Origin: Vulcanococcus sp.
Lineage (GTDB): Bacteria > Cyanobacteriota > Cyanobacteriia > PCC-6307 > Cyanobiaceae
Direction: 5' to 3'
Length of the DNA: 64,000 nt
Assembly: GCA_019264575.1 (NCBI GenBank)
Contig: JAHUZV010000022.1
Coordinates: forward strand, 39,509-103,508
A model generated the notes under the pieces. It saw nothing but the letters and a program-made list of their open reading frames with translations. It did no database searches and had not been told where the DNA came from. Both the position numbers and the translations under genes were made by a program. Shown here piece by piece: positions 18,555 through 27,303 of this stretch (within the stretch, counting starts at the first letter, position 1; every line of letters starts with the position of its first letter).

Positions 18555-19223
18555 GTGGCAGCTGATCGTTCTGGATTGGATCATCCGATCTTTACCGAGA
18601 GCATCCGTTTGATCCGAACTGCTCTCTCCGATTCAGCCTCTAGCCATCGCTTTGCACTTGAGGGCTTCTCACAGCCTGAGCAGGAGGTGCTGCTGCGTTT
18701 GATCCACAGCAGTGGTGATTTGTCGTTGGCGCCGGTTGTGCGTTTCTCGCCTACAGCCTGTGTGGTGGGTTTGGAAGCCTTGGCTGGGGGTGCAGCCATC
18801 CTCACGGATACCGCCATGGCCGCGGCGGCGGTGGCACCGATGGCTCGTCGCACCTTTGGTAATGCCGTGCACAGCGTGCTGAATTGGGCTCCGGCTCAGG
18901 CCCCCGCGGCTGGCACCCGGGCAGCGGCGGGAATGGAGCGAGCTCTTGAGCTGCATCCCGGCGCAGTGGTGTTGATCGGCAGTGCTCCCACGGCGCTGGA
19001 GCTGCTGCTGGATCAGGTGACCGCTGGCCGCACCGCCCCCCCGGCGCTGGTGATTGGGATGCCTGTGGGCTTTGTGGGGGTGGCGGAGAGTAAGCGCCGT
19101 CTGGCTGAGAGCGGCCTTCCCCAGATTCGCCTTGACGGCAGTCGCGGTGGTGCCGGCCTCGTCGGGGCAGCGGTGAATGCGCTGTTGCGACGTGCCTGGC
19201 TGGATCAGGCTACGGCCACGTGA
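18555..19223 (+). CDS. cobH: Precorrin-8X methylmutase
   Basis: CobH/CbiC moves a methyl group in corrin ring synthesis (precorrin-8X to hydrogenobyrinate, or the cobalt form) for B12 or pseudo-B12. The conserved N-terminus [16 protein letters not shown], the glycine-rich [17 protein letters not shown], the PTALELLL region and [18 protein letters not shown] are all present. No ATG precedes the conserved region. GTG 18555 ([13 protein letters not shown]) is chosen; GTG 18543 and TTG 18576 are alternatives. Its 3' end overlaps the convergent mutS stop by 19 bp. Confidence 0.93.
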   Translation: MAADRSGLDHPIFTESIRLIRTALSDSASSHRFALEGFSQPEQEVLLRLIHSSGDLSLAPVVRFSPTACVVGLEALAGGAAILTDTAMAAAAVAPMARRTFGNAVHSVLNWAPAQAPAAGTRAAAGMERALELHPGAVVLIGSAPTALELLLDQVTAGRTAPPALVIGMPVGFVGVAESKRRLAESGLPQIRLDGSRGGAGLVGAAVNALLRRAWLDQATAT

Positions 19224-21961
19224 CTGTTGGCCTCAATCCGCCCCAGCACCTGGCGGGCACGCAACACCACCGCTGGCGGTACCCCCGCTAAACGCGCCGC
19301 TTCGATGCCGTAGCTGCGGTTGGCACCACCCTTCACCACCCGGTGTAGGAAGCGCAGTTCATTGCCTGTGTCTTCAACCAACACCTGAGCATTGGCCACG
19401 TTGGGAAGCTGGTCGGCCAGCTCGTTGAGCTCGTGGTAATGCGTGGCGAAGACGCTGCGGGCGCCAATTTCCTCCGCCAGGTATTCGGCCACGGCCCAGG
19501 CGATCGAGAGGCCATCAAAGGTGGCGGTGCCGCGCCCGATCTCATCGAGCAACACCAGCGAGCGATGGGTGGCGTGGTGAAGGATGTTGGCCGTTTCGGC
19601 CATCTCCACCATGAAGGTGGATTGGCCGGCGGCGAGATCGTCGCCAGCTCCCACCCGCGTGAAGATGCGATCGGTGATGCCGAGCCGGGCGCTGCCGGCG
19701 GGAATCCAGCTGCCGATCTGAGCCATCAGCTGCAGCAGGCCTGTCTGCCGGAGATAACAGCTTTTGCCACTGGCGTTGGGGCCGGTGAGCACGATCAGGT
19801 CGGGGTTTTCAGACGTGCCTGGCGCCTGGAGTGATCCGAGCTGGATGTCGTTCGGGGTGAAGGGGGCGTCAACGAGGAGTTGCTCCACCACGGGGTGACG
19901 GCCCGCTTCGATCTGCAGCAGCCTGGCTTCGGGGCCGCTGGGATCGGTGAGCTCCGGGCAGCAGTAGTTGTTCGTGGCGGCGACCTCCGCCAGCGATGCG
20001 ATTGCATCGAGTTCGGCCACTAGCCGGGCGGCCGCTCGGATGGGTGCGGCCTGCTCACCCACTTGGCTGCGCAGGTTGCAGAACAGTTCGTATTCCCGCT
20101 GAGCGGCACGGGCCTTGAGCTGGAGGATGCGGCCTTCGCGGGCCTTGAGCTCCGGGGTGACGAAGCGCTCTTCGTTGGCGAGGGTTTGGCGGCGGATCCA
20201 GTGTTCGGGCACGGTTCGTGCCTTGGCTTTGCTCACCGCCAGGAAGTAGCCGAAGGTGCGGTGGTACTGGAGTTTGAGGGTGCTGATGCCGCTGTTGCTG
20301 CGTTCCGCTGCCTCCTGCTGCGCCAGCCAGGCCTCTTGATCGTCGAGCTGGTTGCGCAGCCCATCGAGTTGTGGATCCACGCCGTCGTGAATCAGGCCGC
20401 CTTCGCTGAGGCTCAGCGGCGGGGTATCGAGCAGCACGTGGCGCAGTTCGGCTGCCAGGGCTTCGAGCTCAGGCCAGGGACGCGCCAGGGCCAGCAGTGG
20501 CGGGCTGCTCACGGATTTGCGCTGGCCGGCCGTGGTTTGGATCACCGCATTGCTGATCAATCCCGCCAGCTGGGGCAGACGCTCGAGGCCATCGGCCAGG
20601 GCCACAAGATCACGGGCTGAAGCGGTGCCTGCACCGGCCCGACCCGCCAGCCGTTCGAGATCGCCCATGGGTCGCAAGAGCCGGCGTAGGGCAACCCGGA
20701 GCTGCCGGTCGTTCACCAGCTCGCTGACGCCGTTTTGCCTACCGAGAATGGCGGCGTGATCCACCAGCGGAGCTTCGATCCAGCGGCGCAGGCAGCGCCC
20801 GCCCATGGCGGTGTGGGTGCGATCGAGGGCCCACAGCAGCGAACCGTGTAGGCCTCCCCCCAGCTGGGTGCGGGTGAGTTCGAGGTTGCGGCGGGTGGCG
20901 GCATCGAGCACCAGCTGATCGCCCGCTTGCCAGGTGGTGGGCAGCTCGAGCGGCACACAGGTGCCGGGCTGGGTGTCGTCGAGATAGCGCAAGAGCCCGC
21001 CGGCAGCCCGAAGCCCCAAGGGCATCTCGCCTAGCCCCAGACCATCGAGGCTGGCCAGCCGGAAGCGCTGCAGCAGGGTGGTGCGCGCCTCTGGTGCTGT
21101 GAAGGGGGTGCGGGGCATTGCCGTGAGCCGCAGAGCATCGGGGCACCAACTGGGTTCTCCCTCACCAGGCCAGAGCACCTCGGCGGCTTCCACTTGCAGC
21201 AGCTCTTGATGCAGCAGATCGCTGCCATCGCGCTCGGTGACGCGGAATTCGCCGGTGCTCACATCGGCCACCGCCAGGCCCCAGCGCGACTGTTCGCACA
21301 CCACGGCACACAGCCAGTTGTTGCGGCGGGCACTCAGCAGCCCTTCTTCCAGCACGGTGCCCGGCGTGAGCACGCGGGTGATTTCGCGCTTCAGCAGGGC
21401 GCCCTTGGCTGGGGTTGTCTCCACCTGATCGCAGAGGGCCACGCTCAGCCCGAGGCCCACGAGCTCGGCGCAGTAGCGCTCGGCGGCATGGTGGGGGATG
21501 CCCGCCATCGGCACCCTCCCGATCGCCTTGCCTCCTTCTTTGCCCGTGAGGGTTAGCTCAAGCAGGCGTGAGAGCTGAATCGCGTCTTCGAAGAAGCACT
21601 CGAAGAAGTCGCCCAGGCGGTAGAGCAGTACCCGCTCGGGGTGGGCCGCCTTGAGTTCCACGTAGTGACGCAGCATCGGCGTGAGCTGCTCGGCATCCAC
21701 CAGGCTGTGGTGATGCCAGGGGGGGAGATCGCTGTCGTCGCTAGCCGTTCGCTCAGCGGGAGCAGGGGTTGGTTGCTCTTGTTCTTTGGCTGGGCTTCGG
21801 CGCCTCGGTCGGCGGTTGGCGTCCTCGGTGAGAGCGTCCTCATCGAGCAGTGCAGAGTTCGCCTCCGGGTCCGTCTTGCCGGCCTGCGTCTCGGCTGGTT
21901 CCACCGCAAACAGCAGTCCCTGCAGGGCCAGTTCCGGCTGCTGCGGGGAGGATGCGGCCAA
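19205..21961 (-). CDS. mutS: DNA mismatch repair protein MutS
   Basis: A 918-residue MutS1-type protein. A variable N-terminal extension of about 90 residues precedes the mismatch-binding domain with RLGDFFECF (F-x-E, around 119-121). The lever/clamp region follows, and then the C-terminal ABC ATPase: Walker [15 protein letters not shown], signature-region [15 protein letters not shown], Walker [18 protein letters not shown], and [12 protein letters not shown]. It recognises mismatches after replication. The downstream end is convergent and overlapping with cobH. A 258-bp gap with a GTAC dyad separates it from the divergent psbZ. Confidence 0.97.
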   Translation of the reverse strand: MAASSPQQPELALQGLLFAVEPAETQAGKTDPEANSALLDEDALTEDANRRPRRRSPAKEQEQPTPAPAERTASDDSDLPPWHHHSLVDAEQLTPMLRHYVELKAAHPERVLLYRLGDFFECFFEDAIQLSRLLELTLTGKEGGKAIGRVPMAGIPHHAAERYCAELVGLGLSVALCDQVETTPAKGALLKREITRVLTPGTVLEEGLLSARRNNWLCAVVCEQSRWGLAVADVSTGEFRVTERDGSDLLHQELLQVEAAEVLWPGEGEPSWCPDALRLTAMPRTPFTAPEARTTLLQRFRLASLDGLGLGEMPLGLRAAGGLLRYLDDTQPGTCVPLELPTTWQAGDQLVLDAATRRNLELTRTQLGGGLHGSLLWALDRTHTAMGGRCLRRWIEAPLVDHAAILGRQNGVSELVNDRQLRVALRRLLRPMGDLERLAGRAGAGTASARDLVALADGLERLPQLAGLISNAVIQTTAGQRKSVSSPPLLALARPWPELEALAAELRHVLLDTPPLSLSEGGLIHDGVDPQLDGLRNQLDDQEAWLAQQEAAERSNSGISTLKLQYHRTFGYFLAVSKAKARTVPEHWIRRQTLANEERFVTPELKAREGRILQLKARAAQREYELFCNLRSQVGEQAAPIRAAARLVAELDAIASLAEVAATNNYCCPELTDPSGPEARLLQIEAGRHPVVEQLLVDAPFTPNDIQLGSLQAPGTSENPDLIVLTGPNASGKSCYLRQTGLLQLMAQIGSWIPAGSARLGITDRIFTRVGAGDDLAAGQSTFMVEMAETANILHHATHRSLVLLDEIGRGTATFDGLSIAWAVAEYLAEEIGARSVFATHYHELNELADQLPNVANAQVLVEDTGNELRFLHRVVKGGANRSYGIEAARLAGVPPAVVLRARQVLGRIEANSHVAVA

Positions 21962-22056
21962 GACAGCTGGGCGGGCCTTCGAGCGTAAGTGGCTCAGCGC
22001 GAGATCTCTGCCTGGCGGCCTTGTTCTCGGTGCTTCAAGTGGATCGGTTCGAGTGG

Positions 22057-22095
22057 TGTCCTGAATTCCGTACAGACTGTTCAGAATCCCGGACG
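22057..22095. repeat. GTAC dyad element, copy D
   Basis: Left arm TGTCCT, core GTAC (22070-22073), five bases, GTTC (22079-22082), right arm CGGACG. Spacing is identical to the other copies, with a few mismatches. It lies between the divergent mutS and psbZ genes, 96 bp upstream of mutS. Confidence 0.5.
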
Positions 22096-22106
22096 GTCGC
22101 GCGTGT

Positions 22107-22135
22107 CAAAACTTGTGTGCGGGCCACAACTTGTG
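22107..22135 (+). promoter_or_regulatory. Direct repeat upstream of psbZ
   Basis: The 11-mers CAAAACTTGTG (22107-22117) and CACAACTTGTG (22125-22135) match at 10 of 11 bases with an 18-bp period, 84 bp before the psbZ start. Repeats of this kind can be activator sites; there is no other support. Confidence 0.25.
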
Positions 22136-22218
22136 AAGGATCCTGTTCTGCCCCGCCGCTCGCCCTGAACCTGCGTGGGAGAATCCTCCAACTGCTCGGC
22201 CGGCGCCGCCGCTGTTCC

Positions 22219-22407
22219 ATGACGATCCTCAACACCCTCACCGTTCTGGCTCTGGTGGTGATGTCGTTCGCCCTGATCGTGGCCGTTCCCGTGCTGTACG
22301 CCAGCGAAGACACCAGCGGCCGCTCGAACCGCCTGATCCTGCTGGGCGGTCTGGCCTGGGTTGCCTTGGTTCTGGTGAATTGGGGCATGAGCTTCTTCGT
22401 GGTCTGA
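22219..22407 (+). CDS. psbZ: Photosystem II protein PsbZ (Ycf9)
   Basis: A 62-residue two-helix membrane protein of the PSII core periphery. The start MTILNTLTVLALVVMSFALI and the end VNWGMSFFVV are characteristic, and length is exactly that of the family. Two transmembrane helices run at about 5-25 and 40-60, with a short polar loop SEDTSGRSNR between. PsbZ stabilises PSII-antenna contacts at the edge of the complex. The gene identifies the organism as an oxygenic phototroph. Followed 50 bp downstream by ribH. Confidence 0.95.
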   Translation: MTILNTLTVLALVVMSFALIVAVPVLYASEDTSGRSNRLILLGGLAWVALVLVNWGMSFFVV

Positions 22408-22457
22408 AGGCCCGATCCACACATTCGTAGGCTGAACCCAGTGCAAGGCCAGCCCGC

Positions 22458-22937
22458 GTGACCGTTTTTGAAGGACAGTTCGTTGGTGCCCAGTCGCTGC
22501 GAGTCGCGATTGTGGTGGCCCGCTTTAACGATCTGGTCACCGCCAAGCTGCTGAGCGGCTGTCTGGATTGCCTCTCGCGCCACGGCATCGACACCTCGCC
22601 CAGCAGTACCCAGCTCGACACCGCCTGGGTGCCCGGCAGTTTTGAGATCCCGCTGGTGGCCCAGAAGCTCGCTGCCAGCGGCCGCTACCAGGTGGTGATC
22701 ACACTCGGTGCTGTGATCCGCGGCGACACACCCCACTTCGATGTGGTGGTGGCTGAGGTGAGCAAGGGTGTGGCCGCCGTGAGCCGCGATACCGGTGTCC
22801 CCGTGATCTTCGGAGTGCTCACCACCGACACGATGCAGCAGGCGCTCGAGCGCGCTGGCATCAAGAGCAACCTGGGCTGGAGCTACGGCCTGCAGGCGAT
22901 CGAGATGGGCAGCCTGATGGCAGCGCTGCCGGGCTGA
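22458..22937 (+). CDS. ribH: 6,7-dimethyl-8-ribityllumazine synthase
   Basis: A 159-residue enzyme condensing 5-amino-6-ribitylamino-uracil with dihydroxybutanone phosphate, the penultimate riboflavin step. [35 protein letters not shown] (with the catalytic His in the following segment) and [16 protein letters not shown] are all family landmarks. It has a GTG start. The last 77 bp overlap the convergent retropepsin-like gene on the other strand. Confidence 0.95.
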   Translation: MTVFEGQFVGAQSLRVAIVVARFNDLVTAKLLSGCLDCLSRHGIDTSPSSTQLDTAWVPGSFEIPLVAQKLAASGRYQVVITLGAVIRGDTPHFDVVVAEVSKGVAAVSRDTGVPVIFGVLTTDTMQQALERAGIKSNLGWSYGLQAIEMGSLMAALPG

Positions 22938-23319
22938 GCACCTTCGCCACGCTTAGGGGCAGGTTCGGGTTTTCGGGATTCACGCTGAGTCGCTGCAGCT
23001 GTGGTTGCAGCACGAGGTCCATGTCTTCCATCGGGATCGCGCCCAGCAGCACCTCATCTCCCAGCACCATCGCGCCGGTGAAGCAGCGGCGATTGGCGAA
23101 GCGCACCTCCACTGGGCCCATGTAGGGCACGCTGCGGCGGCGCCCATCGGCTAACACCACTTCTCGGCGTTCCAGCTCCCGGAGCTGTAGCTGCAGGGCC
23201 ACATGCTCGGGGATGCAGAGGTGCACCGCTCCCGAGTCGGCGAGGGCGCTCACTTCAAGGCCCTGCACCTCGGGGTTGCTGGGGTTCAGCAGCTGCAGGC
23301 TGGCGTGAATCAAGCCCAT
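22861..23319 (-). CDS. Retropepsin-like (clan AA) aspartic protease
   Basis: A 152-residue protein. [20 protein letters not shown] holds the DSG active-site triad of clan AA enzymes that work as homodimers. [20 protein letters not shown] is the second conserved strand. Proteins of this kind usually stop soon after the [10 protein letters not shown]-like end near residue 120; here about 30 extra Ser/Pro-rich residues follow because the frame runs into the antisense of ribH. The true stop codon may have been lost. Bacterial members often sit in small stress or toxin-type modules; their targets are unknown. Confidence 0.75.
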   Translation of the reverse strand: MGLIHASLQLLNPSNPEVQGLEVSALADSGAVHLCIPEHVALQLQLRELERREVVLADGRRRSVPYMGPVEVRFANRRCFTGAMVLGDEVLLGAIPMEDMDLVLQPQLQRLSVNPENPNLPLSVAKVLSPAALPSGCPSRSPAGRSSSPGCS

Positions 23320-23552
23320 GGTGGCGGCGCTCCTTCAACCGTAAACGGCCTTCATCGGTTGAACACCACCGCTGTTCAAGACCCCATCACTAGTGGTCAG
23401 TGCATTCAACTGACCCTACCCATAGTGGATGCAGGATCGGCATCGGCCATACTTGTAGGGCATCAATCTCCTCAAGCCAAGGGCTGCGGCACACGAGGCC
23501 GCAGCCCTTTTTTGCGGCTGTGGCACCATGCGCACGGCAGCGGCCACAGGGG
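23320..23552 (+). other. Gap before the rhamnose operon, possible small RNA
   Basis: No gene recognised. A strong terminator lies at 23481-23513 although no protein gene precedes it on the plus strand. A short transcript starting near 23460, downstream of a weak -10-like TACTTGT, would end at that terminator and be about 55 nt long. It carries CTCCTC in a single-stranded lead, but the sequence does not match Yfr1. Confidence 0.3.
23481..23513 (+). terminator. Rho-independent terminator
   Basis: A 10-bp stem GGGCTGCGGC/GCCGCAGCCC (23481-23490 and 23498-23507) with a 7-base loop and six T. It stands 40 bp before rfbA, so it either ends a small RNA or attenuates the rhamnose operon. Confidence 0.8.
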
Positions 23553-24467
23553 ATGACAGCACAACGCCCGCGCAAGGGCATCATCCTGGCGGGAGGTAGC
23601 GGCACGCGCCTCCATCCGATCACCCAGGCGGTGAGCAAACAGCTGCTTCCGGTGTATGACAAGCCGATGATCTATTACCCGCTCAGCACCTTGATGCTGG
23701 CGGGAATCCGTGAGGTGTTGATCATCACCACACCGCATGATCAGGCGGCCTTCAGGCGTTTGCTTGGTGATGGCTCCGTCTGGGGCATGGAGATTCAGTA
23801 CGCCGTGCAGCCCAGCCCCGACGGCCTGGCGCAGGCCTTTCTGATCGGGGCTGAGTTTCTGGCAGGAGCCCCGGCTGCGCTGGTGCTGGGCGACAACCTC
23901 TTCCACGGCGATACCCAGCTGGGCAGCGGCATTGCGGCCGCGGCGGGTGCCACGGTGTTTGCCTATCCCGTGCGCGATCCGGAGCGCTATGGCGTGGTGG
24001 AGTTCGACAGCACAGGCCGGGTACTCAGCATCGAGGAGAAACCCCAGAAGCCGAAGTCGCGCTACGCCGTGACCGGCCTCTATTTCTATGACGACTCGGT
24101 GGTGGAACGGGCTCGCCTAGTGGTGCCCTCGGCCCGTGGCGAACTGGAGATCACCGATCTGAATCGCCAATACCTGGAGGAGGGGCTGCTGCAGGTGGAG
24201 CTCATGGGCCGCGGCATGGCCTGGCTGGATACCGGTACCTGCGATTCGCTGCACGAGGCCTCCAGCTACATCCGCACGTTGGAACACCGCCAGAGCCTCA
24301 AGGTGGGCTGCCCGGAGGAGGTGGCTTGGCGCATGGGCTGGATCAGCGGCGAGCGGCTGAGCGAACTGGCTCAGCCGCTCCGCAAGAGCGGTTACGGCGA
24401 CTACCTCTTGCAGCTGCTCGAGCAGGATCGCCCGCGTGGTGTTGCGTCTGTTGGGGTCGCGGTCTGA
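23553..24467 (+). CDS. rfbA: Glucose-1-phosphate thymidylyltransferase
   Basis: A 304-residue RmlA that makes dTDP-glucose, the first step to dTDP-L-rhamnose. The nucleotide-binding [36 protein letters not shown] and VLGDNLFHG are canonical. ATG 23553 (MTAQRPRKG) was chosen because the longer open frame runs through the terminator. The stop overlaps rfbC by one base (TGATG). It heads the order rfbA-rfbC-rfbD-rfbB. Confidence 0.95.
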   Translation: MTAQRPRKGIILAGGSGTRLHPITQAVSKQLLPVYDKPMIYYPLSTLMLAGIREVLIITTPHDQAAFRRLLGDGSVWGMEIQYAVQPSPDGLAQAFLIGAEFLAGAPAALVLGDNLFHGDTQLGSGIAAAAGATVFAYPVRDPERYGVVEFDSTGRVLSIEEKPQKPKSRYAVTGLYFYDDSVVERARLVVPSARGELEITDLNRQYLEEGLLQVELMGRGMAWLDTGTCDSLHEASSYIRTLEHRQSLKVGCPEEVAWRMGWISGERLSELAQPLRKSGYGDYLLQLLEQDRPRGVASVGVAV

Positions 24468-25087
24468 TGAACGCTGAACGGCTGAAGAGCCCAACAGGCA
24501 CCTCTATCGCCGGCCCTTTGTTGATTACGCCGCGGGTGTTTGGCGATGAGCGTGGTTTCTTCTTTGAGAGCTGGAATCAGCGCATGTTCGCTGCGGCCCT
24601 GGAGGCCGATGGACAAGCCGCGCCGGATTTCGTGCAGGACAATCACTCCCGCTCCAGCCAGGGTGTGCTGCGGGGCCTGCACTACCAGCTGCCGCCCCAT
24701 CCTCAGGCCAAGCTCGTGCGTTGCGTGCATGGCGAGATCTTTGATGTGGCGGTGGATCTCCGCTGCGATTCGGCCACCTTCGGGCAGTGGGTGGGAGCAA
24801 GGCTCAGCGCCGCCAACCATCAACAGCTCTGGGTTCCGGTGGGTTTCGCCCATGGCTTCCTCACCTTGAGCGAGCAGGCCGAGGTGCTCTACAAAACCAC
24901 CGATTTCTGGAGCCGCGACTGCGAGCGCGCCATCCGCTGGAACGATCCCCAGCTCGCGATTGCCTGGCCGTCGCTGGCGGGTGTGGCTGCCTCTCAGGCA
25001 CCACTGCTGTCAGATAAAGATGCGGCCGCTCCCGCCCTGGCAGGCCTCAGCGATGCAGACCTGCCTGACTGGCCGGTGCAACCGTAA
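24467..25087 (+). CDS. rfbC: dTDP-4-dehydrorhamnose 3,5-epimerase
   Basis: A 206-residue RmlC cupin enzyme. VFGDERGFFFESWNQ, FVQDNHSRSSQGVLRGLHYQ (with catalytic His), GEIFDVAVDLR and WVPVGFAHGFLTLSE match the family. It is coupled to rfbA by TGATG and to rfbD by TAATG. The C-terminal 25 residues (DKDAAAPALAGLSDADLPDW) are the usual variable tail. Confidence 0.94.
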   Translation: MNAERLKSPTGTSIAGPLLITPRVFGDERGFFFESWNQRMFAAALEADGQAAPDFVQDNHSRSSQGVLRGLHYQLPPHPQAKLVRCVHGEIFDVAVDLRCDSATFGQWVGARLSAANHQQLWVPVGFAHGFLTLSEQAEVLYKTTDFWSRDCERAIRWNDPQLAIAWPSLAGVAASQAPLLSDKDAAAPALAGLSDADLPDWPVQP

Positions 25088-25989
25088 TGAAGGTGCTGAT
25101 CACCGGTGCGGCTGGCCAGCTGGGCCGGGCGCTGCGCAGCAGCGTTCCTGATGCCATCGGCGGCGAACTTGTGCAGCTGATCACCACGGCGCGCCAGGGT
25201 GGAAACGGTGTGCGGGCGCTGGATCTCACTGATGCCGCGGCATGCCGGGATCTTGTGCAGGAGCTCCGTCCGGATTGGGTGATCAATGCGGCTGCCTACA
25301 CGGCTGTGGACAGGGCCGAGAGCGAGCCGGAGCTGGGCTGGGCTGTGAATGCCGGGGCACCTGCGGTCTTTGCAGAAGCTCTGCAGGGCATTGGTGGCCG
25401 CATTCTGCAGCTCAGCACCGATTTCGTCTTCAACGGCCAGCAGGGCACGCCTTATCAGCCCTCGCAGCCCGTGGATCCTCTGGGGGTGTATGGCGCGAGC
25501 AAGGCAGCTGGCGAGCGGGCGGTGCTGGAGAAGCTGGGCGGGGAGGGCCGGGCTGTGGTGTTGCGCACCAGCTGGGTGTACGGCCCCGTGGGTAAGAACT
25601 TTCTGCTCACGATGCTGCGTCTGATGGGAGAGCGGGAGCAGCTTGGGGTGGTGGCCGATCAGGTGGGATGTCCCACCTCCACCGCCGGCCTGGCCCAGGC
25701 CTGCTGGGCGGTGCTCGAACACGCCCTGGCCGGTGTGCACCACTGGAGTGATGCCGGCGCCGCCAGCTGGTACGACTTCGCCATGGCGATCCGCGAGCTG
25801 GCCCTGGCGCAGGGGTTGCTGCAGCGCGCCGCTGCGGTGCGACCCCTCACCACAGCCGAGTACCCCACCCCGGCGCAGCGACCCAGCTATTCGCTGCTTG
25901 ATTGCACCGCCAGCCGCGCCCGGCTGCAGCTGGAGCCCCGCCACTGGCGGGAGGCCCTGGCGGCTGTGCTGCGCGAACTCCCGGGCTGA
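25087..25989 (+). CDS. rfbD: dTDP-4-dehydrorhamnose reductase
   Basis: A 300-residue RmlD, an SDR enzyme that makes dTDP-L-rhamnose with NADPH. The nucleotide-binding motif GAAGQLGRAL is at residues 7-16. VINAAAYTAVDRAE follows, and the catalytic Tyr/Lys pair is in YGASKAAGE. WVYGPVGKNFLLTML is also typical. It starts on the last base of rfbC. Confidence 0.94.
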   Translation: MKVLITGAAGQLGRALRSSVPDAIGGELVQLITTARQGGNGVRALDLTDAAACRDLVQELRPDWVINAAAYTAVDRAESEPELGWAVNAGAPAVFAEALQGIGGRILQLSTDFVFNGQQGTPYQPSQPVDPLGVYGASKAAGERAVLEKLGGEGRAVVLRTSWVYGPVGKNFLLTMLRLMGEREQLGVVADQVGCPTSTAGLAQACWAVLEHALAGVHHWSDAGAASWYDFAMAIRELALAQGLLQRAAAVRPLTTAEYPTPAQRPSYSLLDCTASRARLQLEPRHWREALAAVLRELPG

Positions 25990-26033
25990 GGCTCAGAGAG
26001 GGGGGTGCGCTTCGGAGGTGCGTGTTCAGGCCG

Positions 26034-26072
26034 TGTCGCTAATTCTGTACAGATTGCACGAAACCAAGGACA
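26034..26072. repeat. GTAC dyad element, copy E
   Basis: Left arm TGTCGC, core GTAC (26047-26050), five bases, GCAC (26056-26059), right arm AGGACA, with the spacing of the other copies. It lies in the 179-bp gap between rfbD and rfbB. The rest of that gap holds no recognisable gene or terminator. Confidence 0.48.
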
Positions 26073-26168
26073 TGACCTTCATGGCATAGCCAAACCAACG
26101 ACAGAGCTTGCAGGCTGTAAGCCCCAGCGCGCACCCTTACGCTCCAGCCAGCCCCGCAAGCTCTCGCC

Positions 26169-27278
26169 GTGACCTCACCCCTGCTGCCGGAGGGCACTGC
26201 GCGCGTCCTGGTGACCGGCGGTGCCGGCTTCATCGGTGGTGCCGTGGTGCGGCGCCTGCTGGCCGACACCACGGCCCAGGTGTTCAACCTCGACAAGCTC
26301 GGTTACGCCAGCGACCTCAGCAGTATCGAGACGCTGCCGGAGGCCAGTGGTCGCCACCAGCTGCTGCGTGTGGACCTCACTGACGCTGAGGCCACAGCCG
26401 CCGCGGTGCGCCAGGCCGATCCCGATCTGGTGATGCACCTGGCGGCCGAGAGCCATGTGGACCGTTCGATCGATGGGCCCGCCGCCTTCATCGACAGCAA
26501 TGTGAGTGGCACCTTCCATCTGCTGCAGGCGGTGCGGGCCCATTGGGAGCAGCTGCCGGCGGAGCGGCGTGAGCGCTTTCGCTTGCACCACATCAGCACC
26601 GATGAGGTATTCGGCTCGCTCGGGCCCACGGGCCGCTTCTCGGAAACCACGCCCTACGACCCGCGCAGCCCCTATTCAGCCAGCAAAGCGGCCAGTGATC
26701 ACTTGGTGAGCGCCTGGCACCACACCTATGGCCTGCCGGTGGTGCTCACCAACTGTTCCAACAACTACGGCCCCTGGCAGTTCCCCGAAAAGCTGATTCC
26801 GGTGGTGATCCTCAAGGCGGTGGCGGGCGAGCCGATCCCGCTCTACGGCGATGGCGCCAACGTGCGCGACTGGCTCTACGTGGAAGATCACGTGGAGGCG
26901 CTGCTGCTGGCGGCCACCCGCGGACGCCTCGGCGAGAGCTACTGCGTGGGTGGTGCCGGTGATCACGGCAGCCCGAGCGAGCGCACCAACCGCGATGTGG
27001 TGCAAACGATCTGCGCGCTGCTGGATCAACTGCGGCCCGAGGGGGCGCCCCATGCCCGCCTGATCACCCGCGTGAGCGACCGTCCGGGCCATGACCGCCG
27101 CTACGCGATCGATGCGGGCAAGATCACGGCCGAGCTGGGTTGGAAGCCCCGCCACAGTTTTGAGAAGGGGCTGGAAGCCACCGTGCGCTGGTATCTCGAG
27201 CACCTGGATTGGTGCCAGCAGGTGCGTGAGCGCGCCGGCTACAGCGGTGAGCGCATCGGCGCCGGCGATCCGGCCTAG
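26169..27278 (+). CDS. rfbB: dTDP-glucose 4,6-dehydratase
   Basis: A 369-residue RmlB, second enzyme of the dTDP-rhamnose route. NAD-binding VTGGAGFIGGAVVRRLL, MHLAAESHVDRSIDGP, the catalytic HISTDEVFGSLG and YSASKAASDHLV, and the C-terminal YAIDAGKITAELGWKP are diagnostic. It has a GTG start and is separated from rfbD by a gap carrying GTAC dyad E, so it may have its own promoter. Confidence 0.95.
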   Translation: MTSPLLPEGTARVLVTGGAGFIGGAVVRRLLADTTAQVFNLDKLGYASDLSSIETLPEASGRHQLLRVDLTDAEATAAAVRQADPDLVMHLAAESHVDRSIDGPAAFIDSNVSGTFHLLQAVRAHWEQLPAERRERFRLHHISTDEVFGSLGPTGRFSETTPYDPRSPYSASKAASDHLVSAWHHTYGLPVVLTNCSNNYGPWQFPEKLIPVVILKAVAGEPIPLYGDGANVRDWLYVEDHVEALLLAATRGRLGESYCVGGAGDHGSPSERTNRDVVQTICALLDQLRPEGAPHARLITRVSDRPGHDRRYAIDAGKITAELGWKPRHSFEKGLEATVRWYLEHLDWCQQVRERAGYSGERIGAGDPA

Positions 27279-27303
27279 TTTCGGTTGTTCTTGCTTCGAT
27301 TCA

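Noticed and set aside
23455-23513. Yfr1 small RNA
   Set aside because: Yfr1 has a conserved ACTCCTCACAC single-stranded core and two stem-loops; neither is present.
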